Origin: Pseudomonas putida
GTDB taxonomy: Bacteria; Pseudomonadota; Gammaproteobacteria; Pseudomonadales; Pseudomonadaceae
Direction of reading: 5' to 3'
DNA: 64,000 nt
Assembly (NCBI RefSeq): GCF_001941965.1
Contig: NZ_MKZO01000022.1
Span: 32,355-96,354, forward strand
Within the stretch, counting starts at the first letter, position 1. Each line of letters begins with the position of its first letter. Shown here piece after piece: positions 12,182 through 28,496 of the stretch. The position numbers were made by a program, and so were the translations under genes. The notes beneath the pieces are model-generated. The model saw only the letters and a program-made list of their open reading frames with translations. It ran no database searches and was not told the origin of the DNA.

Positions 12182-12583
12182 TTACTCCTTGTCGCTGTCC
12201 GGAGCGTCGGCGCTCTGGTGCAGGCTGTCCTCGGCAACGGCACGCTCGATCAGGGCCGACAGGTGGGCACCACGGCTGACGCTCTCGTCGTAGTGGAAAT
12301 GCAGTTGCGGCACGCTGCGCAGCTTCATTTCGCGGCCCAGCTGCATGCGCAGGAAACCGGCGGCAGCGTTCAGGACCTTGAGGCTTTGCTGGATCGCATC
12401 GTCGCCTTCCTGGCCCATGACGGTGATGAACACCTTGGCATGGCCAACATCGCGGCTGACGTCGACGGCGGTGATGGTCACCAGGCCGACACGCGGGTCT
12501 TTCACTTCACGACGGATCAGCTGGGCCAGCTCGCGCTGCATCTGATCGCCGATGCGTTGGGTACGGCTATATTCTTTTGCCAT
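12182..12583 (-). CDS. rbfA: Ribosome-binding factor A
   Basis: A 133-residue assembly factor for the small subunit with a KH-like fold. It starts [20 protein letters not shown] and has the family core [18 protein letters not shown]. It helps 16S rRNA 5'-end maturation and cold adaptation in studied bacteria. A GC-rich hairpin separates it from infB, and three bases separate it from truB. Confidence 0.97.
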   Translation of the reverse strand: MAKEYSRTQRIGDQMQRELAQLIRREVKDPRVGLVTITAVDVSRDVGHAKVFITVMGQEGDDAIQQSLKVLNAAAGFLRMQLGREMKLRSVPQLHFHYDESVSRGAHLSALIERAVAEDSLHQSADAPDSDKE

Positions 12584-12610
12584 GTCTTGCTACCTGTAAC
12601 TAAAGCGGCA

Positions 12611-12645
12611 AACGCCCGGCCAGGCATAAAGCCTGACCGGGCGTT
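12611..12645 (-). terminator. Hairpin between infB and rbfA
   Basis: A 15-bp stem (AACGCCCGGCCAGGC against GCCTGACCGGGCGTT, one G-T pair) with a 5-base loop. Only three Ts follow on the minus strand, so partial termination or RNA processing that lowers rbfA-pnp expression relative to infB is plausible. Confidence 0.55.
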
Positions 12646-12705
12646 GCGTTCAGAGCCTCCAGCGGGGCCTTGCGGCCACCTGCCTGGCGCTTCCAAGCTC
12701 GCGCA

Positions 12706-15219
12706 TCAGAGCGTACGAGCCACCTGGACTTTCTCGAAGACCTCGATCTTGTCGCCGATCTTGACGTCGTTGTAGCTCTTGACGCCAATACCGCACTCCA
12801 TGCCGTTACGGACTTCGGAGGCATCGTCCTTGAAGCGACGCAGCGATTCCAGCTCGCCTTCGAAGATAACCACGTCTTCGCGCAGTACGCGGATCGGGCG
12901 GTTACGGTAGACCGTACCTTCCACGACCATGCAACCGGCGATGGCGCCGAACTTCGGCGAACGGAACACGTCACGCACTTCGGCGACACCCAGGATGTTC
13001 TCGCGAACATCGCTGCCGAGCATGCCGGTCAGGGCCTTCTTGACGTCTTCGATGATGTCGTAGATCACGTTGTAGTAACGCATATCCAGACCTTCCTGCT
13101 CGACGATCTTCCGTGCACCGGCGTCGGCACGCACGTTGAAGCCGAACAGGACCGCATTCGAAGCCAGCGCCAGGTTGGCGTCGCTCTCGGTGATACCACC
13201 GACACCGCCGGCGACCACGCGAACCTGTACTTCGTCATTGCCCAGGCCACCGAGGGAGCCTTGCAGAGCCTCGAGAGAACCACGAACGTCGGCCTTGAGG
13301 ACGATGTTGAGGGTCTTCTTCTCTTCCTGGCCCATGCTTTCGAAGATGTTTTCCAGCTTGCCGGCATGTGCGCGAGCCAGTTTGACTTCGCGGAACTTGC
13401 CTTGACGGAACAGGGCGACTTCACGGGCTTTCTTCTCGTCAGCCACAACGCTCAGTTCGTCACCGGCATCCGGAGTGCCGTCCAGGCCGAGGATCTCGAC
13501 CGGGATCGACGGACCGGCTTCCTTAACAGGCTTGCCGTTTTCGTCGAGCATGGCGCGAACGCGGCCGTAGTTGGAACCGCAGAGGACCATGTCGCCCTGA
13601 CGCAGGGTACCGTCCTGAACCAGCACGGTAGCGACCGGGCCGCGGCCCTTGTCCAGACGCGATTCGACCACGACACCACGACCCGGAGCGGTAGGCATTG
13701 CCTTGAGCTCGAGGATCTCGGCCTGCAGCAGAACGGCTTCGAGCAGTTCGTCGACACCGGTACCCATCTTCGCCGAAACCTTGACGAACGGAGTGTCGCC
13801 ACCCCAGTCCTCGGAAGTCACGCCGTGGACCGACAGTTCGTTGCGGATGCGATCGAGGTCGGCACCCGGCTTGTCGATCTTGTTCACCGCAACCACCAGC
13901 GGTACGCCGGCAGCCTTGGCGTGCTGGACGGCTTCGACGGTCTGCGGCATCACGCCGTCGTCCGCCGCAACCACCAGGATCACGATGTCGGTGGCCTTGG
14001 CACCACGGGCACGCATGGCGGTAAACGCGGCGTGGCCCGGGGTGTCGAGGAAGGTGACCATGCCGCGGTCGGTTTCCACGTGGTAGGCACCGATGTGCTG
14101 GGTGATACCACCGGCCTCGCCAGCAGCAACCTTGGCACGACGGATGTAGTCGAGCAACGAGGTCTTGCCGTGGTCGACGTGGCCCATGACGGTCACGACC
14201 GGCGCACGGGAAACGCTCTCGCCTTCGAACTTCAGCGATTCGGCCAGGGAATCTTCCAGGGCGGTGTCGCTGATCAGGGTGACCTTGTGACCCAGCTCTT
14301 CGGCGACCAGTTGAGCGGTCTCCTGGTCGAGCACCTGGTTGATGGTCACCGGAGTGCCCAGCTTGAACATGAACTTGACGACTTCAGCGGCCTTGACCGA
14401 CATCTGTTGCGCCAGTTCGGAAACGGTAATGGTCTCGCCGATGGTCACGTCGCGGATAACCGGACCGGTCGGGTTCTGGAAACCATGGGCGTTGCGCTTC
14501 TTCGGCTTGGCCTTGCCGCGACCGCCACGACGGAAGCCATCGCTTTCCTCGTCGGTGGTACGTGGGGCAGCCCGTGGGGTCGGAGCTTTCTCTTTCTCCT
14601 TGACCTTGACCGAAACGCGCGGCGCTTCGTTGCGACGCTCGCCACCGCGACGGTCGTCGTCACGGGCACGGTCGTTGCGACGGGCATCGTCTTTCTTGCG
14701 ATCGGCAGCCGGAGCCGGAGCAGCAGCAGGCTCTACGGCAGCCGGGGCAGGCGCCGGAGCAGCTGGCTGGGCCGCCGAAGCAGGTGCCGCAGCCTTCTCG
14801 ACAGCGGCCTGACGACGCGCTTCTTCGTCGGCACGCTGGCGCGCTTCGGCTTCGGACTTCTCGCGGGCAGCGTTTTCTACCGCGCGGCGCTCTTCCAGCT
14901 CACGCTTCTGCTCGGCCTGGATTTCTTCCGGGCTGCGCTGAACGAAAACCTTCTTCTTGCGTACTTCTACGCTGATGCTCTTGCTGCCGGCAACACGCAG
15001 GGTGCTGGTGGTCTTGCGCTGCAAGGTAATCTTGCGCGGCTCTTCCACTTTCGCCTTGTGGCTGCTTTTCAAATGGGTCAGCAGAGCCTGCTTTTCACTA
15101 TCGCTCACCAGCTGACCGGCGTCGGTGTGCGGCAGACCTGCCTCACGCATCTGCTGCAGCAGGCGCTCTACCGGTGCAGCGACCTCTTGGGCCAATTCTT
15201 TCACCGTGACTTGCGTCAT
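12706..15219 (-). CDS. infB: Translation initiation factor IF-2
   Basis: An 837-residue GTPase that brings formyl-methionyl-tRNA to the 30S subunit. The N-terminal IF2-N domain ([20 protein letters not shown]) is followed by a long charged alanine/proline/arginine-rich linker (residues about 95-240). The G domain has G1 GHVDHGKT at 346-353, then DTPGHAAF and NKID. The C-terminal beta-barrel domains end with VARTL. It lies between nusA and rbfA, as is universal in the group. An internal shorter isoform, known in Escherichia coli, was not evaluated. Confidence 0.98.
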   Translation of the reverse strand: MTQVTVKELAQEVAAPVERLLQQMREAGLPHTDAGQLVSDSEKQALLTHLKSSHKAKVEEPRKITLQRKTTSTLRVAGSKSISVEVRKKKVFVQRSPEEIQAEQKRELEERRAVENAAREKSEAEARQRADEEARRQAAVEKAAAPASAAQPAAPAPAPAAVEPAAAPAPAADRKKDDARRNDRARDDDRRGGERRNEAPRVSVKVKEKEKAPTPRAAPRTTDEESDGFRRGGRGKAKPKKRNAHGFQNPTGPVIRDVTIGETITVSELAQQMSVKAAEVVKFMFKLGTPVTINQVLDQETAQLVAEELGHKVTLISDTALEDSLAESLKFEGESVSRAPVVTVMGHVDHGKTSLLDYIRRAKVAAGEAGGITQHIGAYHVETDRGMVTFLDTPGHAAFTAMRARGAKATDIVILVVAADDGVMPQTVEAVQHAKAAGVPLVVAVNKIDKPGADLDRIRNELSVHGVTSEDWGGDTPFVKVSAKMGTGVDELLEAVLLQAEILELKAMPTAPGRGVVVESRLDKGRGPVATVLVQDGTLRQGDMVLCGSNYGRVRAMLDENGKPVKEAGPSIPVEILGLDGTPDAGDELSVVADEKKAREVALFRQGKFREVKLARAHAGKLENIFESMGQEEKKTLNIVLKADVRGSLEALQGSLGGLGNDEVQVRVVAGGVGGITESDANLALASNAVLFGFNVRADAGARKIVEQEGLDMRYYNVIYDIIEDVKKALTGMLGSDVRENILGVAEVRDVFRSPKFGAIAGCMVVEGTVYRNRPIRVLREDVVIFEGELESLRRFKDDASEVRNGMECGIGVKSYNDVKIGDKIEVFEKVQVARTL

Positions 15220-15245
15220 GCACTTCTCTCCTCAGGCCAGCCTGC

Positions 15246-16727
15246 TTACTCGAACCAATGCGCTCGGGCGGCCATGATCAACTTGCCGGCACGCTCTTCG
15301 TCGATGCCGTCGATGTCGAGCAGGTCGTCAATCGACTGCTCGGCCAGGTCTTCGCGGTTAACCACGCCGCGCACCGCCAGTTCCGCTGCCAGGTCGTCGT
15401 CCATGCCCTCGAGGGAGAGCAGGTCTTCGGCCGGGTGGGCGTCTGCCAGTTTTTCCTCGGTAGCGATGGCTTTGGTCAACAGGCGGTCCTTGGCCCGAGC
15501 GCGAAGCTCGTTGACGATTTCCTCGTCGAAGCCATCGATGTTGAGCATTTCTTCCAGCGGTACGTAGGCAATTTCTTCGAGGCTGGTAAAGCCCTCGTCG
15601 ACCAGCACCTGGGCCAGTTCTTCGTCGACTTCCAGCTCTTCGATGAAGTTGCGCAGGATGTCGCCGGTTTCGGCTTGCTGCTTGGCCTGGATGTCCGATT
15701 CGGTCATCACGTTGAGGGTCCAGCCGGTCAGTTGGCTCGCCAGGCGAACGTTCTGACCACCACGACCGATGGCCTGGGCCAGGTTGTCGGCCGCTACGGC
15801 GATGTCCATCGCATGGGCATCTTCGTCAACGATGATCGCGGCCACTTCGGCCGGCGACATGGCGTTGATGACGAACTGCGCCGGGTTGTCGTCCCACAGG
15901 ACGATGTCGACACGCTCGCCACCCAGTTCGCCGGAAACGGCCTGGACGCGCGAACCGCGCATGCCGATGCAGGCGCCCTGCGGGTCGATACGCTTGTCCT
16001 TGGAACGGACGGCGATCTTGGCGCGGGAACCCGGGTCACGGGACGCGGCCATCACTTCGATCAGGCCTTCGGCGATTTCCGGCACTTCGATGCGGAACAG
16101 TTCGATCAGCATCTGTGGCGCAGTACGCGACAGGATCAGCTGCGGACCGCGGTTCTCGGTGCGGATCTCCTTGAGCAGCGCGCGAACGCGCACGCCGACA
16201 CGGAAGGTCTCGCGGGAGATGATGTCTTCGCGAGCCAGCAGCGCTTCGGCGTTGTTACCCAGGTCAACGATGACGTTGTCGCGGGTGACTTTCTTCACGG
16301 TGCCGGAGATGATCTCGCCCAGACGTTCGCGGTAAGCGTCGACCACCTGTGCGCGCTCGGCTTCGCGAACCTTCTGCACGATGACTTGCTTGGCAGTCTG
16401 GGCAGCGATGCGACCGAACTCGATGGACTCGATCTTCTCTTCGATGATCTCGCCAGCGACGGCACCCGGCTTCCTGGCCTGGGCCTGGTCCACGGCCAGC
16501 TCGATCGCCGGGTCGTCCAGGTCTTCGTCCTCGACCACGGTCCAGCGGCGGAAGGTCTCGTAGTTACCGGTGTGGCGGTTGATTTCCACACGCAGGTCCA
16601 CTTCGTCTTCAAAACGTTTTTTGGTTGCAGTGGCCAGGGCCACTTCCAGCGCTTCGAAAATCACGCCTGCCGGTACACCCTTTTCATTGGATACCGACTC
16701 AACAACCAGCAGTACTTCTTTGCTCAT
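15246..16727 (-). CDS. nusA: Transcription termination/antitermination factor NusA
   Basis: A 493-residue RNA polymerase-binding factor controlling pausing, termination and antitermination. The order is N-terminal polymerase-binding domain ([20 protein letters not shown]), S1 domain (about 135-200, [16 protein letters not shown]), two KH domains ([31 protein letters not shown]), and two acidic C-terminal repeats ending [20 protein letters not shown]. Start 16727 is fixed by the conserved N-terminus; seven extra upstream codons are not family-like. It is cotranscribed with rimP and infB. Confidence 0.98.
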   Translation of the reverse strand: MSKEVLLVVESVSNEKGVPAGVIFEALEVALATATKKRFEDEVDLRVEINRHTGNYETFRRWTVVEDEDLDDPAIELAVDQAQARKPGAVAGEIIEEKIESIEFGRIAAQTAKQVIVQKVREAERAQVVDAYRERLGEIISGTVKKVTRDNVIVDLGNNAEALLAREDIISRETFRVGVRVRALLKEIRTENRGPQLILSRTAPQMLIELFRIEVPEIAEGLIEVMAASRDPGSRAKIAVRSKDKRIDPQGACIGMRGSRVQAVSGELGGERVDIVLWDDNPAQFVINAMSPAEVAAIIVDEDAHAMDIAVAADNLAQAIGRGGQNVRLASQLTGWTLNVMTESDIQAKQQAETGDILRNFIEELEVDEELAQVLVDEGFTSLEEIAYVPLEEMLNIDGFDEEIVNELRARAKDRLLTKAIATEEKLADAHPAEDLLSLEGMDDDLAAELAVRGVVNREDLAEQSIDDLLDIDGIDEERAGKLIMAARAHWFE

Positions 16728-16785
16728 CGTACGCCTCGCCTTTCGCAAGCCATTGGAACCGCGTCAACCGCGGCTCCGGCATGTC

Positions 16786-17244
16786 TCAGTCAAAACTGGG
16801 AATAATGTTGGCCTTGTCGATCGAGTCGATCGGCAGCAGGAACTCGTGATTGTCCACCTGGACCACGACGTCCTGCTCCTCCACACCACGGATCAGGCCC
16901 TGAAAGTTACGACGACCTTCGAAGGGCGTACGCAGCTTGATCTTCACTTGTTCACCGGCATGCGAAGCGAACTGTTCAAGGGTGAACAGTGGGCGGTCCA
17001 TGCCAGGGGAGGAGACTTCCAGGGTGTATTCGGTGCTGATGGGATCTTCAACGTCCAGAATACCGCTGACCTGGCGACTGACGACTTCGCAGTCATCCAC
17101 CAGGATGCCGTCCTCTTTGTCGATATAGATACGCAGTACCGAATGCTTGCCCTGGGAAATGAACTCGATCCCCCAGCATTGATAGCCAAGCGCTTCGACT
17201 ACCGGGGCCAACAAGGCCTGCAACTGTTCTAGCTTGCTCGACAC
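16786..17244 (-). CDS. rimP: Ribosome maturation factor RimP
   Basis: A 152-residue factor for maturation of the small ribosomal subunit, first gene of the nusA-infB operon. The core [21 protein letters not shown] and the [20 protein letters not shown] segment are typical. I chose the GTG at 17244 ([12 protein letters not shown]). It gives the usual 152 residues and has a GAGGGG ribosome-binding site at the right distance. An ATG at 17262 would add six residues but would place that ribosome-binding site inside the coding region. Confidence 0.95.
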   Translation of the reverse strand: MSSKLEQLQALLAPVVEALGYQCWGIEFISQGKHSVLRIYIDKEDGILVDDCEVVSRQVSGILDVEDPISTEYTLEVSSPGMDRPLFTLEQFASHAGEQVKIKLRTPFEGRRNFQGLIRGVEEQDVVVQVDNHEFLLPIDSIDKANIIPSFD

Positions 17245-17341
17245 CTGAACCCCCTCGTGCATGCTGTGCAAATAAAAAATGGGCAAGCGCCCATCGTGAA
17301 ATGCGCCGTGGAATATGGCGCCTGAGAACTGTTTAGCTAAC

Positions 17342-17364
17342 AAAAAGCCCCTGAAAAGGGGCTC
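17342..17364 (-). terminator. Terminator after initiator tRNA-Met
   Basis: On the minus strand AGCCCC-TTTTCA-GGGGCT followed by TTTTTG, ten bases after the tRNA 3' end. Readthrough would enter rimP, so it may set the level of the operon. Confidence 0.8.
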
Positions 17365-17373
17365 CGCTAAAAC

Positions 17374-17450
<77 letters not shown>

Positions 17451-17510
17451 ACAAAGCTGGGGCGAAAGTATACGACCGAACCCTGGGAGGGTCAATCAAC
17501 CTCCACCTGC

Positions 17511-17534
17511 AAGAAAGCCCGCTGACGCGGGCTC
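17511..17534 (-). terminator. Hairpin after tRNA-Leu
   Basis: On the minus strand GAGCCCGC-GTCA-GCGGGCTTTCTT, a short GC-rich stem followed by a T-rich tail, twelve bases beyond the tRNA-Leu end. Confidence 0.7.
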
Positions 17535-17546
17535 CCATGCTTCAAT

Positions 17547-17632
17547 TGGTACCGAGAAGGGGACTCGAACCCCTACACCCTATGGGCACAACCACCTCAA
17601 GGTTGCGTGTCTACCAATTCCACCACCTCGGC
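17547..17632 (-). tRNA. tRNA-Leu (GAG)
   Basis: An 86-base class II tRNA on the minus strand. The anticodon stem CAACC/GGTTG frames loop TTGAGGT with anticodon GAG. The long variable arm (TGCCCATAGGGTGT), the T-loop GTTCGAGTC and an encoded CCA end are present. Confidence 0.96.
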
Positions 17633-17652
17633 AATACTACTTTTGAAACCCG

Positions 17653-18048
17653 TTACTTCTGCTCTGGAGCTTGAGGAACATCGCTGTTGTTACCAGCTTC
17701 GTTCTTCTGTTGTTGCTGCCCCTGGAGCACCGGTACATCATCTGTTGCCGGTTTGGTTTGCTGCACTTCCAACACTGCTGGATCTGGCAACCCTACTTGA
17801 GTCAGCTGGTGAGCTTTCTCCTTAGCAAAGTATCCTAACCCAAGAGCAGTTAAGAAGAAAGAGGCAGCTAGTATAGCAGTAAACTTACTCAGAAAGGTAG
17901 CAGAACCTTGGCTTCCGAACACAGTATTTGAAGCACCTGCGCCGAAAGATGCACCCGCTTCCGCACCTTTACCCTGTTGCAGCAGAACCAGCACTACCAA
18001 ACCCAGTGCGCCCAACAGATGAAGAACGACAATAACTGTTTCCAGCAT
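17653..18048 (-). CDS. secG: Protein-export membrane protein SecG
   Basis: A 131-residue subunit of the SecYEG translocon. Two membrane helices (about residues 3-23 and 53-73) flank the conserved loop with [19 protein letters not shown]. The tail is glutamine-, lysine- and proline-rich and longer than in Escherichia coli, as is usual in pseudomonads. It lies directly behind tpiA and in front of tRNA-Leu, the conserved order. Base composition is more AT-rich than the neighbours. Confidence 0.96.
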   Translation of the reverse strand: MLETVIVVLHLLGALGLVVLVLLQQGKGAEAGASFGAGASNTVFGSQGSATFLSKFTAILAASFFLTALGLGYFAKEKAHQLTQVGLPDPAVLEVQQTKPATDDVPVLQGQQQQKNEAGNNSDVPQAPEQK

Positions 18049-18051
18049 TTT

Positions 18052-18807
18052 TCAGTTTCCTGCGGCGCGACAAATTGCACCGAATTCGTCTGCGTTCAGG
18101 GAAGCCCCACCAATCAGGCCCCCATCGATATCCGGCATGCCGAACAGCTCAGCCGCATTGGCCGCCTTCACGCTGCCGCCGTATAGAAGAGGCACATTCT
18201 GCGCAACTTCTGGATCCTTCGCCGCCAACTGCTCGCGAATGGCTTTATGCACATCCTGCGCTTGTTGCGGAGTGGCCGTAAGGCCGGTGCCGATGGCCCA
18301 TACAGGCTCATAAGCGATAATCGCATCTGCAAAGGCAGATATACCCAGTTGGTCGATGATGCTGTCCAACTGACGCCCTACTACTTCGAGCGTTTTGTTC
18401 GCTTCGCGCTCTTCGAGGGTTTCCCCTACACAGAACACAGGCTTCAAGCCACAGGACTGTGCCGCTGCAAACTTCTGGATCAAGGTCGAGTCTTGCTCGC
18501 CCAAAATCTGACGTCGCTCCGAGTGACCGATCAACACCAGCTTGCAACCGGCATCGACCAACTGACTCGCTGCCACCTCTCCGGTCAGAGCCCCTTGCTG
18601 AGGCTCCACCGCGGAGTTCTGTGCACCCACCGCGATCGACTTGCCTTCAAGGCCGTCGATCACCTGGTTGATGAACAGACTCGGTGGGAACACCGCGACA
18701 TCAACCCCGCTCGGCAGGACCTGATTGCTCAAGCCCTTGATCAGCTCAGCGACGCTGGCGCGGGTACCGTGCATTTTCCAGTTACCAGCTACCATTGGGC
18801 GACGCAT
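18052..18807 (-). CDS. tpiA: Triosephosphate isomerase
   Basis: A 251-residue TIM-barrel enzyme interconverting dihydroxyacetone phosphate and glyceraldehyde 3-phosphate. It begins [14 protein letters not shown] with the substrate-binding lysine. The electrophilic histidine is in LIGHSERRQ, the catalytic glutamate in [11 protein letters not shown], and the phosphate loop in [12 protein letters not shown]. Three bases separate it from secG. It follows glmM in the same direction. Confidence 0.98.
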   Translation of the reverse strand: MRRPMVAGNWKMHGTRASVAELIKGLSNQVLPSGVDVAVFPPSLFINQVIDGLEGKSIAVGAQNSAVEPQQGALTGEVAASQLVDAGCKLVLIGHSERRQILGEQDSTLIQKFAAAQSCGLKPVFCVGETLEEREANKTLEVVGRQLDSIIDQLGISAFADAIIAYEPVWAIGTGLTATPQQAQDVHKAIREQLAAKDPEVAQNVPLLYGGSVKAANAAELFGMPDIDGGLIGGASLNADEFGAICRAAGN

Positions 18808-18873
18808 GCTTTACCTCGTGGGTCAAAGTGGGCGCAGATGTTACCCAACCAATTCATGGCTGGCAAGCGCAAT

Positions 18874-20214
18874 TCAAACGCAAACTTCACTTACCAGTTT
18901 TGCCAGGGCTTCGGCGTGGCCGCGGACCTGGGTTTCGTCGTCGCCTTCGACCATCACACGCACCAGAGGCTCTGTTCCGGACTTGCGCAGCAACACGCGA
19001 CCACGCCCGGCCATTTCCTCGGTGACGCGCTCGCACGCCGCCTTCACGTCAGGGTGCTCCAGCGGATCGACCTTGCTCGCACCGAAACGCACGTTGATCA
19101 ACACCTGCGGGCATTTGCGCACGGCCTGGCGGGCTTGCGCCAGGGTCTCGCCGCGGCGCTTGAGGGCCATCAGCACCTGCAACGCGGCAATGATCGCATC
19201 ACCGGTGGTGGTGTGACTGCAGCACACGACATGCCCGGAGTTCTCGCCACCGATGATCCAGTCGCGCTCCAGCAGCTCGGCCATCACGTAGCGGTCACCG
19301 ACCTTGGCACGCACGAAGGGAATATCCAGGTCCTTCAGCGCCAGCTCCAGGCCCAGGTTGCTCATCAGGGTCCCGACTACGCCGCCTTGCAGCTTGTTGC
19401 GGTCCTGCAGGTCGCGCGCAATGATGAACAGCAACTCGTCACCATCGACGATGGCGCCGGTGTGGTCGACCATCAGCACGCGGTCACCGTCACCGTCGAA
19501 GGCGATACCGAGGTCGGCATGCCCGACCAGCACCGCCGCCTGCAGCGACTCGATATGGGTCGAACCGCAGTTTTCGTTGATGTTGAGGCCGTCCGGCTGG
19601 TTGGCCAGCACTGTCACCTCGGCACCCAGTTCACGGAACACGCTCGGGGCAACCTTGTAGGTCGCACCATGGGCGCAATCGATGGCCAGCTTGAGACCGG
19701 AGAAATCGGTGCTGCTCGGTACGCTGCTCTTGCAGAACTCGATGTAGCGGCCGGCCGCGTCGTTGATCCGCGAGACCTTGCCCAGCTTGCTGGACTCGAC
19801 CACGGTCATCGGCTGGTCGAGCAACTCCTCGATCATCAGTTCGACTTCATCCGGCAGCTTGGTGCCCTGTCCGGAGAAGAACTTGATGCCGTTGTCGTCG
19901 TGCGGGTTGTGCGAGGCACTGATCACGATACCGGCTTCGGCGTGGAAGGTCCGGGTCAGGTAGGCGATGGCCGGGGTCGGCATCGGGCCCAGCAGCAGGA
20001 CGTCCGCACCGGCGGCGGACAGACCGGCCTCCAGCGCCGACTCGAACATGTAGCCGGAAATGCGCGTGTCCTTGCCCACCAGCACCCGGCAGTTGCCCTG
20101 CTTGCGGAAGGCCATGCCCGCCGCCCAGCCGAGCTTGAGCATGAAATCAGGGGTGATCGGGTACTCCCCGACACGACCGCGAATGCCGTCGGTACCAAAA
20201 TATTTTCTGCTCAT
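18874..20214 (-). CDS. glmM: Phosphoglucosamine mutase
   Basis: A 446-residue enzyme making glucosamine 1-phosphate for peptidoglycan and lipopolysaccharide. Phosphorylated Ser101 is in [13 protein letters not shown], metal-binding DGDGDR follows, and the sugar-binding GGENSGH motif is present. It lies between folP and tpiA, as in other gammaproteobacteria. Confidence 0.98.
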   Translation of the reverse strand: MSRKYFGTDGIRGRVGEYPITPDFMLKLGWAAGMAFRKQGNCRVLVGKDTRISGYMFESALEAGLSAAGADVLLLGPMPTPAIAYLTRTFHAEAGIVISASHNPHDDNGIKFFSGQGTKLPDEVELMIEELLDQPMTVVESSKLGKVSRINDAAGRYIEFCKSSVPSSTDFSGLKLAIDCAHGATYKVAPSVFRELGAEVTVLANQPDGLNINENCGSTHIESLQAAVLVGHADLGIAFDGDGDRVLMVDHTGAIVDGDELLFIIARDLQDRNKLQGGVVGTLMSNLGLELALKDLDIPFVRAKVGDRYVMAELLERDWIIGGENSGHVVCCSHTTTGDAIIAALQVLMALKRRGETLAQARQAVRKCPQVLINVRFGASKVDPLEHPDVKAACERVTEEMAGRGRVLLRKSGTEPLVRVMVEGDDETQVRGHAEALAKLVSEVCV

Positions 20215-20231
20215 AAATGCTCCATCACTCT

Positions 20232-21083
20232 TTATTCGGCGTTCTGTACAGCGGCGATCATCCGTACGACATCGACGGTTTCAGCGACATCATGAACACG
20301 CAGGATGCTCGCCCCTTTGGTCATCGCCAAGGCAGCCAGCGCCAGGCTGCCGTACATCCGCTCGTTGACTGGCCGATTCAAGGTCAGGCCTATCATGCTC
20401 TTGCGTGAAACACCCACCAGCAGCGGGCGCCCCAGGCGCTGCAAGCTGTCCATATGTTTGAACAGGCTGAGATTATGCTCCAGGTTCTTGGCAAAGCCGA
20501 AACCCGGATCAAGAATTATGCGTTCCGCCTCGATACCCACCGCCGCGCAAGCCGCCATGCGCGCTTCGAGATAGCGGCCGACCTCGGCAGTCACATCCTC
20601 GTAGTGCGGGTCGTCCTGCATGTTTCCGGGCTCGCCGCGCATGTGCATCAGGCACACCGGCAAGCCGGTCGCCGCGGCGGCATCCAGGGCGCCATCGCGT
20701 GACAGCGAGCGGACATCGTTGATCAGCCCCGCCCCCAGCCGCGCCGACTCGCGAATGACCGCCGGCGTGGAGGTGTCCACGGAGATCACCACATCCAGTT
20801 CGCGATTCAGCGCTTCGACGATGGGGGCAACGCGCTCCAGTTCCTCGAGCGCCGTCACCACCCGCGCACCAGGGCGGGTGGACTCGCCCCCGACATCGAT
20901 CAGCGTGGCACCGGCCGCGACCATTTCCGCGGCATGCCGCAACGCCGCATCACGCTGCGTGAAACGGCCGCCATCGGAGAAGGAATCCGGGGTGATATTG
21001 AGGATACCCATGACATGGGCACGGGAAAGGTCAAGAACCCGGTTGCCGCAAGGCAACCGGGTTGGGTACTGCTGTGAAGTCAT
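20232..21083 (-). CDS. folP: Dihydropteroate synthase
   Basis: A 283-residue enzyme joining p-aminobenzoate to dihydropterin pyrophosphate in folate synthesis; the target of sulfonamides. Signature 1 [11 protein letters not shown] is at residues 28-38, signature 2 is [10 protein letters not shown], and the pterin-binding DPGFGFAKN follows. It sits 17 bases upstream of glmM and 8 bases behind ftsH, consistent with one operon. Confidence 0.98.
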   Translation of the reverse strand: MTSQQYPTRLPCGNRVLDLSRAHVMGILNITPDSFSDGGRFTQRDAALRHAAEMVAAGATLIDVGGESTRPGARVVTALEELERVAPIVEALNRELDVVISVDTSTPAVIRESARLGAGLINDVRSLSRDGALDAAAATGLPVCLMHMRGEPGNMQDDPHYEDVTAEVGRYLEARMAACAAVGIEAERIILDPGFGFAKNLEHNLSLFKHMDSLQRLGRPLLVGVSRKSMIGLTLNRPVNERMYGSLALAALAMTKGASILRVHDVAETVDVVRMIAAVQNAE

Positions 21084-21091
21084 GTCAGCCC

Positions 21092-22999
<1,908 letters not shown>

Positions 23000-23210
23000 A
23001 TCGTTCAATTCGCTACCCTCTGAAGCAGGTTTAGGCGCAACCGTGCCTCGCATGATAATCAGCGGCTTAACTTACTACATTACCTACAACGGCTGTTGGC
23101 GCCGTCTGTAACCCTTTGTGAATTCAGACTACACGATATTCATCCACATCAGGCAGGCCCACCGATTGGAAAAACCTATCGGAAGGCCCGAAAGCTGCCG
23201 CGCTGACGCC

Positions 23211-23837
23211 TTATTCGCCGCGATACCCTCTCGCCAACAGATACTGCTCGCGTGAACGGTCACGTGAAGACGACGGCTTGCGCATCTGGACCTTCTCGAA
23301 TTTCTGACGAACGTCCTTCAGATAAACGTCGAAACCTTCACCCTGGAAGATCTTGATCAGAAAATCCCCACCCGGGCGTAGGACCCGGCTGGCTAGATCA
23401 AGGGCCAACTCACACAGGAACATCGCCCGTGGCATATCGACGGCAGGCGTACCACTCATATTGGGGGCCATATCGGAAATCACAAGGTCCACTTGCGAAT
23501 TACCTACGGCCTCGAGAATCTGCGCGAGCACGTCGTCGCGGGTGAAGTCACCCTGAATGAAGGTGACGTCGGGAATGCTGTCCATTTCCAGGATGTCGGA
23601 GGCGATCAGCCGGCCTTGCCCGCCGATCAACCGACTGGTGACCTGGGACCAGCCACCTGGCGCCGCGCCGAGGTCGATCACGCTCATGCCCGGACGGATC
23701 AAGCGGTCCTTTTCCTGGATCTCCAGCAGTTTGTAGCTCGCGCGCGAGCGATAGCCATCCTTCTGCGCCTGTTTGACGAAAGGATCGTTGAAATGCTCTC
23801 TCAGCCAGTTATGGCTGCTCTTGGAACGCTGCGCCAC
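23211..23837 (-). CDS. rlmE: 23S rRNA (uridine(2552)-2'-O)-methyltransferase
   Basis: A 208-residue heat-shock methyltransferase (FtsJ/RrmJ) modifying the ribosomal A-loop. The SAM site is [14 protein letters not shown], the catalytic aspartate lies in [12 protein letters not shown], and a catalytic lysine is in [14 protein letters not shown]. It precedes ftsH with a 211-base gap in which I see no gene. It is divergent from yhbY. Confidence 0.97.
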   Translation of the reverse strand: MAQRSKSSHNWLREHFNDPFVKQAQKDGYRSRASYKLLEIQEKDRLIRPGMSVIDLGAAPGGWSQVTSRLIGGQGRLIASDILEMDSIPDVTFIQGDFTRDDVLAQILEAVGNSQVDLVISDMAPNMSGTPAVDMPRAMFLCELALDLASRVLRPGGDFLIKIFQGEGFDVYLKDVRQKFEKVQMRKPSSSRDRSREQYLLARGYRGE

Positions 23838-23940
23838 TGGGCACCTCGATGATTAAGCGTCGTGATTAACTGGGCGGAGCCACGGGCCCTCGGGTAAAAT
23901 GGCCGCCATTTTTACAGAATCCAGACGAAAGGGTCAGATT

Positions 23941-24249
23941 ATGCCGCTCAATAACGAGCAGAAGAAACAGTACAAATCCATTGGTCACGACCTGAAACCG
24001 GTCCTGATCGTGGCAGGCAATGGCTTGACCGAAGGTGTCCTCGGCGAACTGGAACGTGCCCTTGTAGATCATGAACTGATCAAGGTGCAGGTCAAGCTCG
24101 AAGACCGGGAAGAACGTCGCGCCGTCATGGACGAGCTGGCCAAGGTCGGCCGTGCCGAGCAGGTACAGATCATCGGCAAGATGGTCCTGCTGTACCGCCG
24201 CAACCCGCAGCCGAACAAGCAGCTGTCCAATATCCACCGTTACAAGTGA
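23941..24249 (+). CDS. yhbY: YhbY-type RNA-binding protein (CRM domain)
   Basis: A 102-residue protein consisting of one CRM (CRS1-YhbY) domain. It is linked to 50S subunit assembly and sits divergent to rlmE, a conserved arrangement. The GxxG loop region is in LIVAGNGLTEGVL and the family segment VKLEDREERRAVMDELA follows. The ATG at 23941 is preferred over an upstream in-frame ATG because MPLNNEQKKQYKSIGH matches the family start. Confidence 0.93.
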   Translation: MPLNNEQKKQYKSIGHDLKPVLIVAGNGLTEGVLGELERALVDHELIKVQVKLEDREERRAVMDELAKVGRAEQVQIIGKMVLLYRRNPQPNKQLSNIHRYK

Positions 24250-24274
24250 CGGTGGCTCCAGCCAGTGGCGCGTT

Positions 24275-24712
24275 TCAACGCGCCCTGGTCGGAACGGGCT
24301 GGGCCACCAGCGCAATACCGCTGAAACCCAGCACGACAAAGCAGAACACCTGCCAGCGCTCCCCAGCGGAAACGCCGTAACGCAATGTGTAGTAACCAAT
24401 GCACGCGGTGAAACCGACCAGCAGCAACTTGCCGCTGAACAGCTTTCCGAATGCCGCCACACCCCTCAGGCGCAGCAGCACCGCCATCTGGGTCAACAAC
24501 CCAAGCGCCGCCACGCCGATCAACCAGCGGTCGATCTGCACGGAAATATCCTGCACCAGCAGGGGCGCCAGACTGCTGACTTTCAATGCCGGCACCAGCC
24601 CGACATGAAACACCCACAAGCCACCGACCCAGAACACCTGGGCCAGTTGCCAGAGGATGGCCTCGACGGGTAGCCCGCCAAGGCTGTCGTCAGATGTGCT
24701 TGACTTCGACAA
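24275..24712 (-). CDS. DUF4149-type membrane protein
   Basis: A small integral membrane protein of up to 145 residues with about four hydrophobic helices (near 20-42, 62-82, 95-112 and 120-138). It resembles DUF4149 proteins found behind greA in pseudomonads; their function is unknown. The frame overlaps the greA end by 23 bases. The only start giving the whole frame is TTG at 24712, so the true start is uncertain and a slightly shorter protein is possible. It is convergent with yhbY, with 25 bases between the two stops. Confidence 0.75.
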   Translation of the reverse strand: MSKSSTSDDSLGGLPVEAILWQLAQVFWVGGLWVFHVGLVPALKVSSLAPLLVQDISVQIDRWLIGVAALGLLTQMAVLLRLRGVAAFGKLFSGKLLLVGFTACIGYYTLRYGVSAGERWQVFCFVVLGFSGIALVAQPVPTRAR

Positions 24713-25168
24713 TCTCGTACTCGACCGTGCCGCTCGGGGTTTTCACCACGACCGCATCACCTTCTTCCTTGCCGATGATGGCACGGGCGATGGGCGCGCT
24801 CGCAGAGAGCTTGCCCTTCTTGATGTCGGCCTCGTCCTCGCCAACGATCTGGTAGGTCACCTGATCGCCGGTTTCGGTGTTTTCCAGATCCACGGTGGTA
24901 CCGAAGATCACCTTGCCGGTGTGGGCGATGGTGGTGACGTCGATCACCACCGAGTTCTGCAGACGGCCTTCGATATCGCGGATCCGCGCCTCGACCATGC
25001 CCTGCTCTTCACGAGCGGCGTGGTATTCGGCATTTTCCTTGAGGTCGCCCAGCTCCCGCGCTTCACCGATCGCCTGGCTCAGGCGCGGGCGCTCGGTCTT
25101 GCTGAGGAAGGTCAGCTCGTCTTCCAGGGCGCGAGCGCCCTGGACGGTCATCGGGTACTTGGTAATGC

Positions 25169-25172
<4 letters not shown>
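24690..25172 (-). CDS. greA: Transcript cleavage factor GreA
   Basis: A 160-residue factor that rescues backtracked RNA polymerase by stimulating transcript cleavage. The N-terminal coiled coil (residues about 8-75, with the acidic tip EFRHAAREEQ-like segment [15 protein letters not shown]) and the C-terminal FKBP-like domain ([18 protein letters not shown]) are present. Its ATG overlaps the carB stop by four bases (ATGA), so it is the distal gene of the carAB operon. Confidence 0.97.
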
Positions 25173-28390
<3,218 letters not shown>

Positions 28391-28496
28391 GGTTGTCACT
28401 CAAATCCGCAGGTCAGTCGGCAAGCCGTCTTGAACAATCTTGGTCAGGCGCTGCTGGACTGGTCGCGACCGGTCCAGGGCCTTCTCGCAGGGATGC

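Noticed and set aside
12670..15567. A 965-codon frame antisense to infB and part of nusA
   Set aside because: It crosses two genuine genes and their gap, with no recognisable domain; a shadow.
28391..28496. An extra gene between carA and carB
   Set aside because: The gap is only 106 bases and has no start with a ribosome-binding site; nothing codes there.
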